From NCBI RefSeq assembly GCF_016741935.1, contig NZ_JAERRG010000003.1:488565-552564 (forward strand): a DNA stretch of 64,000 nucleotides. Direction: 5' to 3'. Source of the DNA: Streptomyces endocoffeicus (lineage in GTDB: Bacteria; Actinomycetota; Actinomycetes; Streptomycetales; Streptomycetaceae). The notes below the pieces were generated by a model. That model saw nothing but the letters and a program-made list of their open reading frames with translations. It searched no databases and was not told the origin of the DNA. Made by a program: the position numbers and the translations under genes. This document shows, in pieces, positions 7,998 to 16,296 of this stretch (positions within the stretch are counted from its first letter, which is position 1; the number at the start of each line of letters is the position of its first letter).

Positions 7998-9257
7998 ATG
8001 GGTATCTCACGCCGCCATCTCATCGGTTCCGCGCTCGGTGCCACGGCGCTCGGCGCGTTGGGCACCGCCAGGCTGACGACGGGCACCGCCGCCGCGGCCA
8101 GTCCGCCCGGTGACGTCGTAGGCAAGATCACCGTCGGCTATCAGGGCTGGTTCGCCTGTGCGGGTGACGGTGCCCCGATCAATGGCTGGTGGCATTGGGC
8201 CGCCGATATGTCCCGGCCGCCGTCACCGGGCAATACGGGCATTCACAGCTGGCCGGATATGCGCGACTACGCCAAGGGCTACAAGACCGACTACAACAAC
8301 CTCAACGACGGCCGGCCGGCCACCTTGTTCTCGTCCTATGACCAGCAGACCGTGGACACCCACTTCCGCTGGATGCAGCAGTACGACATCGACACCGCCG
8401 CGCTCCAGCGGTTCAACCCCTTCAGCCCCGAGGGGCCGACCCGCGACGCCATGGCCACCAAGGTCCGCTCGGCGGCGGAGCGGTACGGCCGGAAGTTCTA
8501 CATCATGTACGACGCCACCGGCTGGCTCGATATGAAGGGCCAGATGAAGCAGGACTGGACCGACAAGATGAAGGCCCACACCGCGTCCTCGGCCTACGCC
8601 CGGCAGAACGGCAAGCCGGTGGTGGGCATCTGGGGGTTCGGCTTCAACGAGGCCAACAAGCCCTGGTCGGCCGCGGACTGCCTGGACGTCGTCAACTGGT
8701 TCACGTCCCAGGGCTGTTATGTGATGGGCGGGGTCCCCACCCACTGGCGGTCCGGCAACGAGGACTCACGCCCCGGCTACATCGGCGTCTACCACGCCTT
8801 CCACATGCTCTCGCCGTGGATGGTGGGCCGCATCGGCAACATCGCCGACACCGACCGCTTCTTCACGAACGTCAACACCCCGGACCAGGCCGACTGCGAC
8901 GCCAACGGGATCGACTACCAGCCGTGTGTGCTCCCCGGCGACACCCAGTCGCGGCAGCGCGCCCACGGCGACTTCATGTGGCGGCAGTTCTACAACATGG
9001 TGCGGGTGGGCGCGCAGGGCATCTACATCTCCATGTTCGACGAGTACAACGAGGGCAATCAGATCGCCAAGACGGCGGAGAACGCGTCGATGGTGCCGTC
9101 CGGATCGGGGATCTGGGCGCTCGACGAGGACGGCACCGTCTGCTCCTCCGACTACTACCTCCGGCTCACCGGAGACGGCGGCCGGATGCTCAAGAAGCAG
9201 ATCGCGCTGACCCCCGACCGGCCCACGAAACCGGTGGTCCAGTACGCCCCGCTGTAG
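7998..9257 (+). CDS. Secreted GH99/GH71-like glycoside hydrolase
   Basis: The 419-residue protein starts with a Tat signal (SRRHLIGSALGATALGALG). The mature part begins near VVGKITVGYQGWFACAGDG and resembles the GH71/GH99-like group often labelled xylosidase/arabinosidase. Conserved stretches include YDATGW, GIWGFGFNEAN and the acidic segment SMFDEYNEGNQIAK. The ATG at 7998 was chosen because the signal peptide starts there; the frame opens at 7929. It stands at the start of the carbohydrate region. The linkage attacked cannot be read from the sequence. Confidence 0.75.
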   Translation: MGISRRHLIGSALGATALGALGTARLTTGTAAAASPPGDVVGKITVGYQGWFACAGDGAPINGWWHWAADMSRPPSPGNTGIHSWPDMRDYAKGYKTDYNNLNDGRPATLFSSYDQQTVDTHFRWMQQYDIDTAALQRFNPFSPEGPTRDAMATKVRSAAERYGRKFYIMYDATGWLDMKGQMKQDWTDKMKAHTASSAYARQNGKPVVGIWGFGFNEANKPWSAADCLDVVNWFTSQGCYVMGGVPTHWRSGNEDSRPGYIGVYHAFHMLSPWMVGRIGNIADTDRFFTNVNTPDQADCDANGIDYQPCVLPGDTQSRQRAHGDFMWRQFYNMVRVGAQGIYISMFDEYNEGNQIAKTAENASMVPSGSGIWALDEDGTVCSSDYYLRLTGDGGRMLKKQIALTPDRPTKPVVQYAPL

Positions 9258-9280
9258 GTCGCGGCCGCCGCACCGGTAGC

Positions 9281-10180
9281 TCAGCGCCGTGGGCGGGGTG
9301 GCGGTGGCGGGCTCGATCTGGCTGCCCTCGTGACGGCGTCCGCGGTGCGCCAGCGGTGGGCGGGGGAGAAGCCCAGCAGCCGGGCGCAGCGCGAGGTGTC
9401 GTACAGCCCCGAGAAGCGGGACAGCGGGGCCGTGATCTCGGCGGAGGGGTGGTGGCGGGCGAGCAGCTCGGCCGTGGGGATGTCCGAGGAGGTGTCCGGC
9501 GCCGCCACGTACAGCACATGGCTGCCGTGCGTCTCGGCGGCGAGCGCGGCGCGTACGGCCGCGGCGGCGTCGCGGGTGTCCAGCCACCCCCACAGATCGC
9601 CCGCGTGGTGGCCGGGATCGGCGTGCACGGCGGCCAGTTGGCGGGTCAGCCGTGGGCCGGTGCCGGTGAAGGGGAAACGCAGACAGAGGGTGTCGGTGCC
9701 CCAGCGCCGGTGGGTGCCCTCGGCCACCTGCTCGAGGATCAGCTTGGAGAGCCCGTACGGGTCCTCGGCGAGCGTGGCGTGTGATTCGTCGACCGGTACG
9801 CGGCCGGGCGAGCGTGGGTGGGCCGACCACGCCAGCCCCAGCGCCCCGATGCTGGAGGCGGCCACCACCCGGCGCACCCCGGCGCGTCCGGCCTCGTCCA
9901 GCGCCAGATAGGCGGTGTGGCAGTTGGCGGTGAACTGGCCCGCCGGATCCTCGGGGTCGGGGTGCGGGATCGCCGCCAGGTGGACGAGTGCCGCCACCCC
10001 GCGCAGCGCCTCCCGTACCAGCTCGCGGTCGCGCAGATCCCCGGTCAGGCCGCGCTCCAGGCGTGGGTCGTCGAGGGGTTTCCGGTCGGTCGCGGTCACG
10101 CGGTACCCGTGCCGGAGCAGGTCGTCCACCACCTGGCGGCCGATGTGGCCCGCGGCGCCGGTCACCAGGACGTGTGTCAT
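9281..10180 (-). CDS. NAD-dependent epimerase/dehydratase (extended SDR)
   Basis: The 299-residue protein has the Rossmann motif VTGAAGHIGRQ at the N-terminus and the SDR catalytic YGLSK (Tyr and Lys), with an upstream Ser in ASSIGALG. Uronate dehydrogenases and nucleoside-sugar epimerases share this build. The ATG at 10180 follows GGTGAAGGG; the longer frame to 10372 lacks a ribosome site. It is convergent with the GH99-like gene, 23 bp apart, and divergent from the IclR gene, so it likely belongs to the same sugar-use locus. Confidence 0.8.
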   Translation of the reverse strand: MTHVLVTGAAGHIGRQVVDDLLRHGYRVTATDRKPLDDPRLERGLTGDLRDRELVREALRGVAALVHLAAIPHPDPEDPAGQFTANCHTAYLALDEAGRAGVRRVVAASSIGALGLAWSAHPRSPGRVPVDESHATLAEDPYGLSKLILEQVAEGTHRRWGTDTLCLRFPFTGTGPRLTRQLAAVHADPGHHAGDLWGWLDTRDAAAAVRAALAAETHGSHVLYVAAPDTSSDIPTAELLARHHPSAEITAPLSRFSGLYDTSRCARLLGFSPAHRWRTADAVTRAARSSPPPPPRPRR

Positions 10181-10437
10181 CCCTTCACCGCCCCGCCGAG
10201 CGCCGCGGGACGGGCACGCCGTGGCGGCGGGGAGGAATGCCCCGAGGAACGCCCCGAGGGAGGAGAAAGAGGACAACTGGTCTGCATACGAGCCCCCGCC
10301 TGATGTGAAGCGTTCAGAAGACCGAATAGCGTTGGAGTAACGGAACATAGGCTTGCCGTGATATAGCGTCAAGACGAGCTACGGAAGGTGTCGGGGACCG
10401 GGGCCGACGGGCGCCGGGCCGGGGAGCGGAGGCTGGC

Positions 10438-11232
10438 GTGGAATCGGTGTCGGGAGCAGCGCGGGTCCGGCGTCACGAGGACGTCAAGTCCGCGGCGCGC
10501 GTCCTGGAAGTGCTCGAACTCCTGGGCGCCGAGGGCGCCCGGCTCTCGCTCGCCGACATGGCGAGCACCCTGTCCGTGCCCAAGAGCAGCCTGCACGCGG
10601 TGCTGCGCACCATGGAGTCGCGCCGCTGGGTGGAGACCGACCCGTCCGGAACGCTCTACAGCCTCGGCCTCAAGGCGTTGCTGACCGGCACCGCGTATCT
10701 GGAGAGCGATGACCTGGCCGGAATCGCGGGGCCCGTGCTCGACCTGCTGGCCGAGGAGACGGGCGAGGCCGTCCACCTCGGGCGGCTGGACCACACGGAC
10801 GTCGTCTACCTGGCCAAGCGCGAATCCCGGCACGCCCTGCGGATGTACTCGGCGGTCGGCCGCCGGCTGCCCGCGCACGCCACCGCGCTGGGCAAGGCGA
10901 TCCTGTCCCAGTACGACGCCGCGGAGGTCCAGCGCCGCCTCAACTGGCCGCTCCCGGCGCTCACTCCGAGCACCGTCACCGACCCGGACGAGCTGCTCGC
11001 CCAGCTCGCCGACGCCCGCAAGCGCGGCTGGGCGGTGGACGAGGGCGAGAGTTCGGTGGACATCCGCTGTGTGGCGGTCCCGCTCGGCACCGGGCACGGC
11101 GGCGGCGACGCGATCAGCTGCTCGGCGCCGCGCAGCCGCATGGACGACGCCCGGCTGGGCGAGATCGCCGCCCATGTCACCGAGGCGGCCCACTCGTTGC
11201 GCACCCTGCTGAAGCGCCTCGGGGAGCACTGA
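10438..11232 (+). CDS. IclR-family transcriptional regulator
   Basis: The 264-residue protein has the IclR winged helix-turn-helix at residues 12-75 (SLADMASTLSVPKSSLHAVL) and the C-terminal effector domain, with the typical GRRLPAHATALGKAIL segment and a final domain containing SVDIRCVAVPL. The GTG at 10438 follows GGAGCGGAGG. IclR proteins often control sugar-acid and aromatic catabolism. It lies between the divergent epimerase and the ManD-type dehydratase, its likely targets. CGTT-GGAGT-AACG at 10330-10342 is a weak operator candidate. Confidence 0.87.
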   Translation: MESVSGAARVRRHEDVKSAARVLEVLELLGAEGARLSLADMASTLSVPKSSLHAVLRTMESRRWVETDPSGTLYSLGLKALLTGTAYLESDDLAGIAGPVLDLLAEETGEAVHLGRLDHTDVVYLAKRESRHALRMYSAVGRRLPAHATALGKAILSQYDAAEVQRRLNWPLPALTPSTVTDPDELLAQLADARKRGWAVDEGESSVDIRCVAVPLGTGHGGGDAISCSAPRSRMDDARLGEIAAHVTEAAHSLRTLLKRLGEH

Positions 11233-11283
11233 GCCTCCGGGCCCCGCCGCACATCTGGGTCCGGCCATATCCCGGTACGGTCA

Positions 11284-11313
11284 TTGACACCGCTCCCGAA
11301 CCCTCCCTACGTT
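11284..11313 (+). promoter_or_regulatory. Promoter of the ManD-type dehydratase gene
   Basis: A consensus -35 TTGACA (11284-11289) and a -10-like TACGTT (11308-11313) are separated by 18 bp, about 40 bp before the ATG at 11354. The promoter would let the dehydratase be controlled apart from the IclR gene. Confidence 0.45.
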
Positions 11314-11353
11314 CGGATGGACGATCGCCATTCGGCTATAGGAATGGGAGCGT

Positions 11354-12640
11354 ATGTCCGCACCCCGCGAGCCGCACGTCCCGCTGGCCCAGGCCCCCTG
11401 GGTGGAGGAGCGCGGCGACAAGCTCCGCATCACCGCCGTACGCACCTTTCTGACGGCACCTCAAGGCTGCCCGTACCTCATCGTGCGGGTCGAGACCAAC
11501 GACCCCGGACTGTACGGCCTCGGCTGCGCCAGCGACCCCCAGCGCACACTGGCCGTCCGCAGCGTGATCGACGACTACCTCGCCCCGCTGCTGCGCGGCC
11601 GCGACCCCGGTGACATCGAGGACCTGCACCGCCTGGCCCTCAACAGCGCCTACTGGCGCGGCGGTTCGGTCACCGGCAACGCCCTCGGCGGCATCGACGT
11701 CGCCCTGTGGGACCTGAAGGCCAAGCGGCTCGGCACCCCGCTCTACGCACTCCTCGGCGGCCGCTTCCGGCACCGCGCCGCCGCCTACACCCATGTGGAC
11801 GGCCGGGACGCCGAAGAGCTCGCCGACAAGGTGACGGCCGCGCGCGAGCGGGGCTTCGGACATGTGCGCGTCCAGTGCGCCGTGCCCGGCTCCGACACCT
11901 ACGGCGCCGCGCCGTCCGGCGCCGGGGAGGCGCGGGCCCGCCACGACCGCTCCGGCCGCTGGGACAGCGCCGGCTATCTGCGCGCGGTGCCCCCGGTGCT
12001 GCGCCGCACCCGCGAACTGGTCGGGGACGACGTCGAGTTGCTGCACGACGCGCATGAGCGCCTCGATCCGCGCCAGGCCGGGGAGTTCCTGCGCCGGGTG
12101 GTGGACGCCGGGCTGTACTTCGTGGAGGACGTGCTCGCCCCGGAGGACGCCGCGCACTTCGCGCGGCTGCGCGCCGCCTCCCCGGTCCCCCTCGCGATGG
12201 GGGAGCTGTTCAGCGACCTCACCCAGTTCCTGCCGCTGCTGGCCGGACCGTTGATCGACTTCGCCCGGATCCGGGTACCCACGCTCGGCGGCCTCACCCC
12301 GGCCCGTAAGCTCGCCGCCGCCTGCGAGCTGCACGGCGTCCGGCTCGCCCCGCACGGTCCGGGCGACGTCAGCCCGCTGGCGCAGGCGGCCACCATCGCC
12401 CTCGACATCTCCAGCCCCGCCTTCGGCGTCCAGGAGGCGGCCACCTTCCGCGAGCCGGTTCTGGAGGTCTTCCCCGGCACGATCGTGCCGCGTCTGGGGG
12501 CGATGGAACCCCGCGAAACCCCGGGCCTCGGCGTCGACTTCGACGAGCGCGCCGCGCGCGGATATCCGGCGCCCGAGCCCCTGGCCCACGACCGCTGGGC
12601 CCTGCTGCGGACCACCGACGGGAGCGTGCAGAGGCCGTGA
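11354..12640 (+). CDS. Enolase-superfamily sugar-acid dehydratase (ManD/RspA type)
   Basis: The 428-residue protein has the mandelate racemase/enolase layout. Likely metal ligands lie in LLHDAHERL (about residue 231), YFVEDVLAPED (about 257) and LAMGELF (about 283). The His in HDAHER and the spacing match D-mannonate/D-gluconate dehydratases of the ManD group, which remove water from sugar acids. The ATG at 11354 follows GGGAG. It is followed by a broken Gfo/Idh gene. Exact substrate specificity cannot be inferred. Confidence 0.85.
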   Translation: MSAPREPHVPLAQAPWVEERGDKLRITAVRTFLTAPQGCPYLIVRVETNDPGLYGLGCASDPQRTLAVRSVIDDYLAPLLRGRDPGDIEDLHRLALNSAYWRGGSVTGNALGGIDVALWDLKAKRLGTPLYALLGGRFRHRAAAYTHVDGRDAEELADKVTAARERGFGHVRVQCAVPGSDTYGAAPSGAGEARARHDRSGRWDSAGYLRAVPPVLRRTRELVGDDVELLHDAHERLDPRQAGEFLRRVVDAGLYFVEDVLAPEDAAHFARLRAASPVPLAMGELFSDLTQFLPLLAGPLIDFARIRVPTLGGLTPARKLAAACELHGVRLAPHGPGDVSPLAQAATIALDISSPAFGVQEAATFREPVLEVFPGTIVPRLGAMEPRETPGLGVDFDERAARGYPAPEPLAHDRWALLRTTDGSVQRP

Positions 12641-12701
12641 CACCGAACGCGACGAGCGGATGGGCGCCCCAGGGGCGGTCGCCGACCGGGAGGGGGCGGC
12701 T

Positions 12702-13382
12702 GTGGGCGCGCCGCTGAGGATAGGGCTGGTCGGGGCGGGCAAGATCAGCGGGACCTATCCGGACACGCTGCCACGGCTGCCGGGACTGCGCCTGACCGCC
12801 GTGACCGACCTCAACCGGGCCCGCGCGGAGGCCGCGGCCAAGACTGCCGAGACCGCCGAGACCGCCGCCAAGGGCGCTGAGGGCGTGGCCAAGAGCACCG
12901 GGGGCGTGGCCGTCGCCGCGTCGGCCGACGAGCTGATGGCACACGAGGACGTCGACGCCGTACTCAACCTGACCATCCCGGCGGCACACGCCGAGGTGGC
13001 GCCGGCCGCGCTCGCCGCGCGACGGCATGTGTACGGGTACGGCGAGAAGCCGCTGTCCGGCATCCGCGAGGAGGCCGACGCCATCCTGGGCGCGGCCGGG
13101 CGAGCGGGGCTGCGGGTCGGCCGCGCACCGGACACCGTGCTCGGCCCGGGTACCCAGACCGCGCGCCGGGCCGTGGACGACGGACTCATCGGCACACCGG
13201 TCGCGGCCACCGCCTTCATGGCCACCGCCGGACCTGAGCTCGCCCGGCATGTCCTGGACGTCATGCTCACCCCGCGCTACGCCGCCCGGGAGCGGACCTC
13301 GCTGCCGGTCGGCACCACATGTTCCCGTCCCGAGCCCGTGCCCCTCGCGGGCGAGCCGTCCGCGTCGGCGGGCCACGGCTAG
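12702..13382 (+). pseudogene. Gfo/Idh/MocA oxidoreductase with large internal deletion
   Basis: The start is a GTG at 12702 after AGGGGG. The N-terminal Rossmann domain is recognisable (GLVGAGKISGTY, LNLTIPAAHAEVA, GEKPLSGI). After VAATAFMATAGPE the frame jumps straight to the family C-terminus, LARHVLDVML and PVGTTCSRPEP. About 150 residues, most of the substrate-binding domain, are missing, so the product has 226 instead of about 370-390 residues. There is also an Ala/Glu/Lys/Thr-rich stretch (12825-12905) and a six-base duplication giving HVYGYGEKP. I regard it as non-functional. Confidence 0.7.
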
Positions 13383-13393
13383 GGCGGTGTCGA

Positions 13394-13446
13394 GTACGGG
13401 CACAAGGGTCCCCTCCACCCTGCCGAAGGCCCGTACCGCGGCGCGG
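13394..13446. promoter_or_regulatory. Inverted repeat before the sugar dehydrogenase gene
   Basis: GTACGGGC (13394-13401) and GCCCGTAC (13439-13446) are perfect inverted 8-mers 37 bp apart, just after the broken oxidoreductase gene and about 60 bp before the next start. They could be paired operator half-sites or part of a loose terminator. Confidence 0.3.
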
Positions 13447-13506
13447 CGGCGCGCGCCTGTGCTCAGCACGTCCGCGAGTATCCCCCACCGCATACGGAGG
13501 ACTTCC

Positions 13507-15966
13507 GTGCACCGGAAACGCCTGAGACTGCGCAGATCCCTCGCGCTGTTCGCCGGAACGCTGCTCACCGGAGCCACCCTGACGCTCACCTCACCGGCGG
13601 CGGACGCGGTGCCCGACCCCGGCCGGACGGCCGCCGCCCCCGTGTTCCAGCAGGTCACCCTCGCCAAGGGGGTGGCCGAGACGGGTGAGCCGATGTCCCT
13701 GGCCGTGCTGCCCGACCGCTCGGTGCTGCACACCTCGCGCGACGGCACCCTGCGGCTGACCGACGCCGCGGGCACCACCAAGGTGGCCGGCACCCTGCCG
13801 GTGTACAGCCATGACGAGGAGGGGCTGCAGGGCGTCGGGGTCGACCCGGGCTTCAGCACCAACCGCTTCATCTACCTCTACTACGCGCCGCCGCTGAACA
13901 CCCCGGCCGGTGACGCCCCGGAGAACGGCACGGCCGCGGACTTCGCCAGGTTCGACGGCGTCAACCGGCTCTCCCGGTTCGTGCTCAAGACCGACGGCAC
14001 CCTGGACCGGACCAGCGAGAAGACGGTGCTGGAGGTCAAGACCTCCCGTGGCATGTGCTGCCACGTCGGCGGCGACATCGACTTCGACGCGCAGGGCAAT
14101 CTGTACCTGTCGACCGGCGACGACTCCAACCCCTTCGCCTCCGACGGCTACACCCCCATCGACGAGCGGGCGAGCCGCAACCCGGCCTTCGACGCCCAGC
14201 GCAGCGCGGGCAACACCAACGATCTGCGCGGCAAGATCCTGCGCATCAAGGTCAAGGCGGACGGTTCGTACGACATCCCTGCGGGCAACCTCTTCGCCCC
14301 CGGCACCGCCAAGGCCCGCCCCGAGATCTACGCGATGGGCTTCCGCAACCCGTTCCGGATGAGCGTCGACAAGGCCACCGGTGTGATCTATGTGGGCGAC
14401 TACGGGCCCGACGCGGGCAACGCCAGCTCCACCCGCGGCCCGCAGGGCATGGTGGAGTTCGCCCGGGTCACCAAGGCGGGCAACTTCGGCTGGCCCTACT
14501 GCGTCGGCAAGAACCAGCCGTACATCGACTTCGACTTCGCCACCGGCGCCTCCGGCTCCGCCTTCAACTGCGCCGCGCCCAAGAACACCTCGCCGAACAA
14601 CACCGGCCTCACCGATCTGCCCCCGGCCCAGCCCGCCTGGATCCCCTACGACGGCGGGTCCGTGCCCGAGTTCGGCTCCGGCTCGGAATCCCCGATGGCC
14701 GGACCGGTCTACCGCTACGACGCCAACCTCAACTCGCCGGTGAAGTTCCCGCAGGAGTACGACGGCGACTTCTTCGCGGGGGAGTTCGGCCGCAAGTGGA
14801 TCAAGCGGATCGAGCAGGGCGCGGACGGCACGGTCGGCTCCATCAACGCCTTCCCCTGGAGCGGCACCCAGGTGATGGACATGGCCTTCGGCCCGGACGG
14901 CGCGCTGTACGTCCTGGACTACGGCACCGGATGGGGCGCGGGCGACGCGAACTCGGCGCTGTACCGCATCGAGAACGTCGTCGGAGGCCGGGCGCCGGTC
15001 GCCCAGGCGTCGAGCGACAAGACCTCGGGCAAGGCCCCGCTCCAGGTGAGGTTCTCCTCGTCCGGCACCAGCGACCCGGACGGTGACGCCATCGGCTACA
15101 GCTGGGACTTCGGCGACGGCGCCAAGTCCACCGAGGCCAACCCGACACACACGTACACCGCCAACGGCACCTACACCGCCACCCTCACCGCCAGGGACCC
15201 CGGCGGTCTGACCGGCACGGCGAGCGTGCACATCACCGTCGGCAACACCGCGCCGACGGTCACCCTGGAACTCCCCGGCGACGGTCAGCTGTTCACCTTC
15301 GGCGACAAGGTGCCCTACCGGATCAAGGTCAGCGACCCGGAGGACGGCACCATCGACTGCTCCAAGGTGAAGATCACCCATCTGCTCGGACACGACAGCC
15401 ACGCCCACCCCATCACCTCCGCCACCGGCTGTGAGGGCACCCTCCAGACGCTGGCGGACGGCGAACACGACGAGAACGCCAATATCTTCGGGGTCTTCGA
15501 CGCCGAGTACACCGACAAGGGAGCGAACGGCCAGCCCCCGCTGACCACCCACGATCAGAACGTCACCCAGCCCAAGCACCGCCAGGCCGAGCACTACACC
15601 GCGTTCCAGGGCATCGAGCAGGCGAGCCACTCCACGGCACACGGTGGCAAGACGGTCGGCTTCACCGACAACGGCGACTGGATCTCCTTCAAGCCGTACA
15701 TCCTCAACAACGCCACCAAGCTGACGGCCCGTATCTCCTCCGGCGGCCCCGGCGGCACCCTCGAGGTCCGCGCGGGCAGCCCCACCGGGACCCTGCTGGG
15801 CACCGCGACCGTGCCCGGCACCGGCGGCTGGGAGAACTTCCAGGACGTGAGCGCCACCCTCAGCGGCGCCCCCTCCGGGACGACCACGCTCTACTTCGTC
15901 TTCAAGGGCGTCACCGGCCAGGGCAACCTCTTCGACCTGGACGACTTCACCTTCACCACCGGCTGA
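13507..15966 (+). CDS. Secreted PQQ-type sugar dehydrogenase with PKD and CBM6 domains
   Basis: The 819-residue protein begins with a Sec signal (residues 1-36). Residues about 45-490 form a six-bladed GSDH/soluble glucose dehydrogenase domain (RGMCCHVGGDIDFD, LYLSTGDD, FRNPFRMS, AGNFGWPYC). A PKD domain follows (about 496-578, with SWDFGDG and HTYTANGTYTATLTA), then a linker domain, then a CBM6-like carbohydrate-binding module (about 691-819, starting RQAEHYTAFQG). The GTG at 13507 follows GGAGG. Such multidomain proteins often also carry a ThuA domain; here ThuA is a separate gene at 21826. Confidence 0.85.
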   Translation: MHRKRLRLRRSLALFAGTLLTGATLTLTSPAADAVPDPGRTAAAPVFQQVTLAKGVAETGEPMSLAVLPDRSVLHTSRDGTLRLTDAAGTTKVAGTLPVYSHDEEGLQGVGVDPGFSTNRFIYLYYAPPLNTPAGDAPENGTAADFARFDGVNRLSRFVLKTDGTLDRTSEKTVLEVKTSRGMCCHVGGDIDFDAQGNLYLSTGDDSNPFASDGYTPIDERASRNPAFDAQRSAGNTNDLRGKILRIKVKADGSYDIPAGNLFAPGTAKARPEIYAMGFRNPFRMSVDKATGVIYVGDYGPDAGNASSTRGPQGMVEFARVTKAGNFGWPYCVGKNQPYIDFDFATGASGSAFNCAAPKNTSPNNTGLTDLPPAQPAWIPYDGGSVPEFGSGSESPMAGPVYRYDANLNSPVKFPQEYDGDFFAGEFGRKWIKRIEQGADGTVGSINAFPWSGTQVMDMAFGPDGALYVLDYGTGWGAGDANSALYRIENVVGGRAPVAQASSDKTSGKAPLQVRFSSSGTSDPDGDAIGYSWDFGDGAKSTEANPTHTYTANGTYTATLTARDPGGLTGTASVHITVGNTAPTVTLELPGDGQLFTFGDKVPYRIKVSDPEDGTIDCSKVKITHLLGHDSHAHPITSATGCEGTLQTLADGEHDENANIFGVFDAEYTDKGANGQPPLTTHDQNVTQPKHRQAEHYTAFQGIEQASHSTAHGGKTVGFTDNGDWISFKPYILNNATKLTARISSGGPGGTLEVRAGSPTGTLLGTATVPGTGGWENFQDVSATLSGAPSGTTTLYFVFKGVTGQGNLFDLDDFTFTTG

Positions 15967-16022
15967 GCCGGGACGAGCAGGGCCGCGCCGCAGGTCCCGA
16001 GGGGAACCGCCGGACGGCCCGC

Positions 16023-16058
16023 GCGGCGGGGAGGAGAACGCCGACTCCTCCCCGCCGC
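16023..16058 (+). terminator. Rho-independent-type terminator
   Basis: A perfect 14-bp stem, GCGGCGGGGAGGAG (16023-16036) with CTCCTCCCCGCCGC (16045-16058), closes an eight-base loop 56 bp after the sugar dehydrogenase stop. ATTTCC follows instead of a full U-tract, as is usual in Streptomyces. Confidence 0.8.
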
Positions 16059-16213
16059 ATTTCCGCTCCCGATGTCAATTCTCTTATCTGACACAGTCGA
16101 TGGAACGCCGCTCATTTTCCTCCTGACAGGGCATCGAACCCCTTCCTTTGCCGAGTAAAACAGCAGGTCAGAACCGTGGTTAAAAGCAATGCGCCGGTAT
16201 TCGGGCCGAAGCG

Positions 16214-16246
16214 TTGACGTGATAACACACATGGTTTTACATAAAC
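16214..16246 (+). promoter_or_regulatory. Promoter and operator candidate for the mannosidase-ROK pair
   Basis: TTGACG (16214-16219) and TTACAT (16237-16242) are spaced by 17 bp. The -10 region lies inside GTTT-TACAT-AAAC (16234-16246), a perfect 4-bp dyad, and GTAAAAC upstream at 16155 is the inverse of GTTTTAC. A ROK-type repressor encoded two genes on could bind here; this is inferred from position only. Confidence 0.45.
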
Positions 16247-16296
16247 GGCACGCGCGCTTTCCCGAAAGGCAGGCAGGGCAGGAGGAAGGGCCGACC

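Larger units (their letters stand above)
15967..16296. other. Non-coding spacer before the alpha-mannosidase gene
   Basis: This 330-bp stretch holds no convincing gene. It contains a strong terminator (16023-16058), then an AT-richer segment with GTAAAAC (16155-16161), its inverse GTTTTAC (16234-16240) and a promoter. Confidence 0.6.

Noticed and set aside
9275..9284. GGTAGCTCAG, like a tRNA D-arm
   Set aside because: No T-arm or acceptor stem follows in either direction, and it overlaps the end of the epimerase gene.
13591..15642. A 683-codon minus-strand frame opposite the sugar dehydrogenase
   Set aside because: It is a codon-bias shadow of a gene with recognisable GSDH, PKD and CBM6 domains.
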